Shown piece after piece: positions 55,243-60,000 of a stretch of DNA of 60,000 bases. The position numbers and the translations under genes are program-made. The first letter of the stretch is position 1, and each line of letters opens with the position of its first letter. The notes under the pieces are model-generated. The model did no database searches. It had not been told where the DNA came from and was given only the letters and a program-made list of their open reading frames with translations. The stretch is from positions 10,878,427-10,938,426 of the forward strand of contig OX442315.1 of the NCBI GenBank assembly GCA_949358305.1. The letters run 5' to 3'. This stretch comes from Strigamia acuminata (taxonomy: Eukaryota; Arthropoda; Chilopoda; Geophilomorpha; Linotaeniidae).

Positions 55243-55838
55243 TGTGACTGGTATGGTCTCGCCAATGTGACTAGGGGACTAATCACACTGGGTAGGGACG
55301 CATACATCACGTAATAATAACAAGATTCCCACAATATTGGTTGGTTGGCCTTTATTGTCGTTGTCTAGGGGTATGGGGAATCTTGTTACCCGTTGCAGGG
55401 GCGCCACGAAGGCGCGCCGCACCGGCAACCGACCCGTCACACACTGGGCAGAAGTCCAATGTGTGACGTGGTCGGTTCGACTTAACATTCATGTCGCGCT
55501 TACCTGCGACCCGCGTATCCGGTCATGGAGGCTGCACTACGGACTCCGCCATAGCACTGAGGATCAACGTGGTGAATGGTGAGGAGTGTGGGGTTCAACC
55601 TGGGACACTTCTCGTCCCTCTCGATGACTACTTCTCCTCTCTGGGAGCTGCTGCAGACACGTCCTTCTCAGGCCGTGTCCAACACTCAACTCTCTCTCTC
55701 ACTCCACTCCCTCCTCACCATACCGCTCCCCTCCCTCCTCCCCGGGCTAGGTCAATCACCCACAGAGGGGTTGACCTTTGGGGCCGTATGGTGGTGTGTG
55801 GCAGTGCCGCAGGTCACCCAGGTGGCCTGAAGGTCACA
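55243..55838 (-). mobile_element. 3' LTR of a GC-rich retroelement
   Basis: On the minus strand a G-rich polypurine tract is followed by TGTGACC...; the segment has an AATAAA (in ACAATAAAGGCC) and ends CCAGTCACA at 55243, directly against LRR gene C. TGTGAC/GTCACA are inverted ends. The same start and end are found in the solo LTR at 13652-14011, which confirms both boundaries. 596 bp. Confidence 0.85.
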
Positions 55839-55852
55839 TCTCCCCCCCCCTC
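55839..55852 (-). other. Polypurine tract of the GC-rich element
   Basis: GAGGGGGGGGGGAGA-type run on the minus strand immediately before TGTGACC; it fixes the orientation and marks the LTR start. Confidence 0.7.
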
Positions 55853-56557
55853 GAAGAAGGTAGGTTCTAAGGGGCCACACACAACACCAACGGGGACACG
55901 CAAGTCGAGGCAAGCGCGGCAATAGTGCCGGTCAAAGACCACACACTGTCGGGCTACCGGCGCTGACTTCCGGTGCCGGTTGTCCAAGGATCACCGCACC
56001 GTCGGTCCACGATGTTCGAGCAACGTTGGGCAACGGAAAACACCCAACCCTAGATTGGCCGAAAAATAAAACAAACTATTGAGGTTATACAAAGTAAAAA
56101 ATAATTCACCGGGCCTGAACGTAACAAGCCCAGGAGCAAACCATAAAATAAAACAAAAGAAAAATATTGACACAAAACAATAACAAACAAATTAAGTTAA
56201 AAGGTAAAACAAGGATGCGGGAGGTTGGTCAAGCCTCTCAAGAACGTTAAAAAAAAATTACGTTAAACAAACGAAAAAAAAAAAGAAAAACATAAATAAC
56301 TTTGTACATCAACCGGGATCTGACCAAGACCCACGGATGGGAGGTTCCGGGAACGTGGGAAACCTCCGACGTCTTCTGTCGTCGGGCGTCTGAGCGCGTG
56401 GCGCGGCGTCACCGTCTCGTCACTCGCACTGGCTCGGCGTCCATGTCTTGGGACAGGCATCTCATGGAATCCTGTTTAGGGGGAAAAAAGATATTATCGG
56501 GACCAGAGGTCCGTCGTTTGTACAATTCCGGCTTCTAAGGACAACGATCGGGGCTTT
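55853..56557 (-). other. 3' untranslated region of the GC-rich element
   Basis: Between the stop codon of the long ORF and the polypurine tract; no ORF continues and no reverse transcriptase motif is present. Confidence 0.5.
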
Positions 56558-58882
56558 TCACGGCTCCGGCGTATCCTCGGACGGCGGTTGCGGTTGAGAG
56601 GGGCCGCGGGGCTCCTCTTCGGACGCAGCCGCGACCTCCGGCGCGATCTCTCGTGCGGGCCTTGCTGGGGCTGGAGAAGTTCTCGCTGCCTCCAGCACGG
56701 ATCGTATGGATGGTGGTGGTGGCATCAGTCGCTTGTCCTCCGCTGCGGCTGCTGACGTTGATGGGGAAGGATGCGATCGAACCTTCTCCACCATTGGTGC
56801 AGCAGCCGTCGACACTGGCGAAGGTGGTGCGCAGCGCGCTCCCCTCTCGCCCTTCGTTGGAGTGGAACCCGGCGCGGCCTTGCGGGACTTCTTCCCCTTC
56901 CCCTTCTTCTTCCGCTCGCGCTCCACCTCCTTCTTGTGCGCATCGTACTCGGCCTCCACCGGGTCCCAAACTTCGGCGCTAAAGTCGTCCTTGTAGGCCT
57001 TCCGCCTATGCACCCGCTTGACGATTACCTCCTCGTAAGTAGGTGGGGGTGGTGGCGATAGTGTTGCCAGCTCCGGAGGCATCTCGATCGGGACGGGCAC
57101 GTGGGATGCCGGTCTGAACACCCGCTGATGGCCATGGTTGTCCACCAGCTTGGGCAAACTCGCCAGCGTCTCCACGTAGCCGCGACAGACCGATGGGTCG
57201 ATGTCGGCGAAATCCGCCCCGACAGTCTCCTCCAGCGTCCATTCCTGAACCGCGAACGGTGACGGCAGATGGAGGTACCAGGCGTTCATGGCCGCCCCGA
57301 CCGTCCACGCGACGATCCGGACAGTCTCGAACCACCTGAGCCTCCTTGCTGCTGCTGACGCGACAGAGGGGATGCTGAGAATGATCCACATTCTCTGTCT
57401 TATCAGTGCCACCGCTCGGGTCATTCGGATGTCACTCCCCCTGGCATCCTCGAAGCGTAAATGGAGTTCCCTCCAACGCTTCGCTTCCGCAACCCAGAGC
57501 GCCAATGTTTGCTCGTGCGCGTGCTCAAGACGGGGAACACCCTGTATGAGCAGCTCAGCACAAACAACTGGGGCTCCGGGCGGCAATTCGGCGATCTCGA
57601 GCGGCGTCGGGCCCCCTACGGGCTCGAGGAACTCCGCTCCTTCCCGCTGCTCAGGGGGGTGTGGTACCTGGGCAGGTTCCTCACTCCCCGCCGCCGTTTC
57701 TACTTCCATGCCGACCGTCTCGGAGTCGGCGAGTCGCAGAAGTTGCGCCTCGAGAGACAAGCCCTCCAAGACGGACAACTCCAGCACGTCGTCCTCCGAA
57801 ACAGCCAACTGGAACTCTTCCTCCACCGAGGCAGGTGACTCGCACTGCTCCATTGGCAGCTCGGCGCAAGCGCCCTGCATCTCCTGGGGAACCGAGCACT
57901 CGTCCCGCGGCGTGGACTGAGTCGACCATCCTGCCAGCGATGCGAGGCTACCCCAGGTACGGTGCGGAAGGCCGCCTGTTCCGTTGAACGAGTCCACTGG
58001 AAGGCCGAGAGCAAACGACGCGCAAGCAATCGCTTCCTCCGAGCACGCTCCGATCACAGGCTCGTCGGAAACCACAGGAAGGCCCAAAGCGAGTGGCATA
58101 GCTGCAATAGCCTGTTCCTCGACTCCGGGCTCCCCCGCTGGCAGCTCGATGACGTTGTCGGGGCGATCCAGAGCAACGGACACGGCCTGTGCGGCCTGTT
58201 CGCTGACTCCCGGTTCCCCGACCGGTTGGGTTACTGCCGATACGGCAGCAGCCTCGGCCTCTTCCAACGCCTTGGCCCGTATGGCGTCGGCACGCGCCCT
58301 TCTCGCCGCCTCCTTGAAGCGGCAACGCAGACGCTTTTCTTCGCACTCCACCTGGAACGGCGTGGCCTTGGGGTGAGTGGCACGCCAATTCACCATCGCG
58401 GCCGCGTGCCGCACGGTCATCTCCTCCGTCCAAGTGGAGGGCGGTGGCTCCTGCCTTTGGCGCTTCGGGCTCGGCTGGGCTGGCGCCTCTGCAGACGCTG
58501 CTCGTCCAGCCTGAACCCGGCGCGCTGGTTGCGGGATGCTCGACGGGGCAGGCTGCTGGTCCCGAATCCTCACCGCCTCGACTGTCAGCCAACGCGGGAG
58601 AAGCGCGAAACCGTTCCGCACCAACGTCTGCGTCCTGGACTCCCAGGAATCCACCTGCATCCACGTCGTTGTCGGGCGGGTGTGATGGCGATCTCCACCC
58701 TGCCTCGACAAATGTCGCACGAACCATCTTTGTCTGGGCACGGAGAAGTGGACTAATCCGTGTCCCAAACAATTCCCGCAAGGGGACTCCCAGCCGCTGG
58801 CCGCAACCTGACACCGTTCGCCGAGGCAAACGGGACAGATGCGCCACTGGTCCGAACCATCATCACCAGAATCTCCTGATTT
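56558..58882 (-). CDS. Long ORF of a GC-rich LTR element, unknown product
   Basis: Open frame of about 775 codons. It opens at 58882 right after TTTCTTTAG, a good splice acceptor with an in-frame TAG just before, so the start is probably in an upstream exon; ATGTGGCGAGGG at 59732 with donor GCG|GTAAAA would fit the phase but is tentative. Near the N-terminus is CPVC...CGNC (CX2C, 16 residues, CX2C). A low-complexity acidic part holds three imperfect repeats (GEPGVSEQA, GEPGVEEQA, ACSEEA, each followed by AL..P). The middle has a helical, tryptophan-rich part. Then PPPPPTYEEV gives a PPTY late-domain-like motif, a basic KKKGKGKKSRK stretch and a proline/serine-rich end. The PPTY motif favours a structural (Gag-like) protein, but its place next to the 3' LTR favours a third ORF. 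I recognise no family. Confidence 0.6.
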   Translation of the reverse strand, partial: KSGDSGDDGSDQWRICPVCLGERCQVAASGWESPCGNCLGHGLVHFSVPRQRWFVRHLSRQGGDRHHTRPTTTWMQVDSWESRTQTLVRNGFALLPRWLTVEAVRIRDQQPAPSSIPQPARRVQAGRAASAEAPAQPSPKRQRQEPPPSTWTEEMTVRHAAAMVNWRATHPKATPFQVECEEKRLRCRFKEAARRARADAIRAKALEEAEAAAVSAVTQPVGEPGVSEQAAQAVSVALDRPDNVIELPAGEPGVEEQAIAAMPLALGLPVVSDEPVIGACSEEAIACASFALGLPVDSFNGTGGLPHRTWGSLASLAGWSTQSTPRDECSVPQEMQGACAELPMEQCESPASVEEEFQLAVSEDDVLELSVLEGLSLEAQLLRLADSETVGMEVETAAGSEEPAQVPHPPEQREGAEFLEPVGGPTPLEIAELPPGAPVVCAELLIQGVPRLEHAHEQTLALWVAEAKRWRELHLRFEDARGSDIRMTRAVALIRQRMWIILSIPSVASAAARRLRWFETVRIVAWTVGAAMNAWYLHLPSPFAVQEWTLEETVGADFADIDPSVCRGYVETLASLPKLVDNHGHQRVFRPASHVPVPIEMPPELATLSPPPPPTYEEVIVKRVHRRKAYKDDFSAEVWDPVEAEYDAHKKEVERERKKKGKGKKSRKAAPGSTPTKGERGARCAPPSPVSTAAAPMVEKVRSHPSPSTSAAAAEDKRLMPPPPSIRSVLEAARTSPAPARPAREIAPEVAAASEEEPRGPSQPQPPSEDTPEP

Positions 58883-60000
58883 CTAAAGAATAAACAGAAA
58901 ATAAATCAATTAATAAAACCGTCAAAACTACTGAAAAACGCATGGGATTGAAAAAGAACAATTGAAAAATAGCGTAGAGTAAAGAATGAGAATTGAGGAA
59001 ATAATGGGGACAAAACTTGGCACGCGGGGGCGACCAACTCGGCCTCGCAGCGCCAAGTGCCTGATCATGCGCAGAGCGCGTGACGTAACCGGACGTTACA
59101 CAATCGTTGAGGGTACCGAGCTGGCGGAAGCCTAGCCTCGGCGCTCCGACGACGTGAGCGAAAGTCCTTCCTGGGTTCAAGAAAATTGAACCGGGATTAT
59201 GATGGAATCCTGACCGAAGCGTAGGGCTCGGTTAACGGTACGATGGTTGCTCGAGTTCCAAACACGACAAGGCAAGGGATGGTGACTCCAACGTAAATCG
59301 CAACCAACATGGCGGACCGTTCTGCACAACGGCCCGGCATGCCGGTAGTCCTTGGCGTCGGCACCAAAACCCAGTCAAGTCGCGAGCACACGAGCAGAAC
59401 ATCGATGATGACAAAGAGGATTACATTAATGAAAGCACGCGAGCGGGTGAAGAAGTGAAAAGACACCTTCTCAACCCGGAGCGAGCGAAAAGAGAAAAGA
59501 AATAATGAAACTCCAATTTAAACGTGAACAAAAAACAAAACCAAACCGAACGAGAGCGAAAAACTCGAGTTCGGGGCAAAATAAGCAAAGAAGGGGTCGA
59601 AGAATAAAGAAAAGAACGAAAAGCTCCAAACAGATGCGGACTTTGATTTCTTCGAGTCGCGCCGCAGTGACGAGTGAGTCGGAAAGCGAACTTCCCGGCT
59701 CCTTTTACCGCGGCGTCGACCCCTCGCCACATGCTATTGTTCCCCTAGACTGACAGTCTCTGATCAAGCCGCCGATGACTCAAGTGACCAGCTGCGGGTC
59801 TTTGACCTCAATTAGGGACAATAGAAATGGGGATGCACAGATTCCGAGGGGTTAGGCGCGGGCCAAAAAAAAAAATTAACCTTTGCCACTCTACTCGTGA
59901 ATCTGTCGCCGATACCCACCTGTTTCACAGAAAAAACCGGGGACACGGCGAATGGAGGTAAAAAACAAAAAAAAAGATAAGAGCAAAAAAAAATTAAGCG
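58883..60000 (-). other. Interior of the GC-rich LTR element, no ORF assigned
   Basis: No LTR start is found here, so the 5' part of the element lies beyond the window. Short frames (for example 59197-59466 minus) show no recognised motif. The region may contain an intron ending at 58883. Confidence 0.4.

Noticed and set aside
55491-55925. 144-residue plus-strand ORF
   Set aside because: Lies within the 3' LTR and polypurine tract of a minus-strand element.
57288-58893. Long plus-strand ORFs (57288-57920, 57962-58756) in the GC-rich element
   Set aside because: They lie opposite the longer minus-strand ORF in GC-rich sequence and lack motifs; the LTR and polypurine tract also set the orientation as minus.
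1-60000. tRNA, rRNA or other structured RNA genes
   Set aside because: I found no cloverleaf, rRNA core or other recognisable RNA gene by eye; the copia primer site only implies a tRNA elsewhere. A dedicated tRNA search would be needed to exclude one.

Overview
This window looks like nuclear DNA of an animal, most likely an arthropod and plausibly an arachnid such as a mite. Genes are split by short introns (about 50-100 bp) with ordinary GT-AG sites. The recognisable families are metazoan: a DEG/ENaC channel, an ionotropic glutamate-like receptor, a NACHT-LRR protein, an M12B (reprolysin-type) zinc metalloprotease of the short architecture common in ticks and mites, and a small family of leucine-rich-repeat proteins. 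The arachnid placement is inference; the metazoan placement follows from the gene models, in which every exon phase agrees for three of the genes.

Layout. 1-12.5 kb is a graveyard of degenerate Ty3/gypsy-like LTR retroelements, mostly on the minus strand, cut by a TTAA-flanked MITE. 12.5-17 kb holds a hAT-type MITE, a solo LTR, a deleted mariner-type element with perfect 33-bp inverted ends, and a 20-bp minisatellite. 17.4-24.2 kb is a DEG/ENaC gene (minus) carrying an intact Ty1/copia element (18182-22925, LTRs identical by eye, 5-bp target duplication). 24.7-28.3 kb is an 11-exon ionotropic receptor (minus). 30.5-33.7 kb is a four-exon NACHT-LRR gene (minus).

From 36.3 kb to the end, three related LRR genes (A, B, C) and a 12-exon metalloprotease gene form a duplicated cluster. 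Each LRR copy is broken by a different mobile element: A by a 5.2-kb DNA transposon (37364-42557), B by a gypsy remnant, and C by a GC-rich LTR element that runs off the right edge. A duplicated piece of the metalloprotease gene, intron included, lies between B and C.

The strongest candidate for something undescribed is the DNA transposon in LRR copy A. It has 15-bp terminal inverted repeats, a 6-bp target duplication (ATATTT) that restores the host reading frame exactly when removed, same-strand GATTCGG arrays near both ends, and an uninterrupted two-exon gene for a protein of about 1061 residues with acidic motifs reminiscent of a DDE transposase. I cannot assign it to a named superfamily. 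The second is the GC-rich LTR element at 55.2-60 kb, whose long ORF has a CX2C/CX2C cluster and a PPTY motif but no family I recognise. The third is a short amyloid-like motif at the N-terminus of the NACHT-LRR protein.
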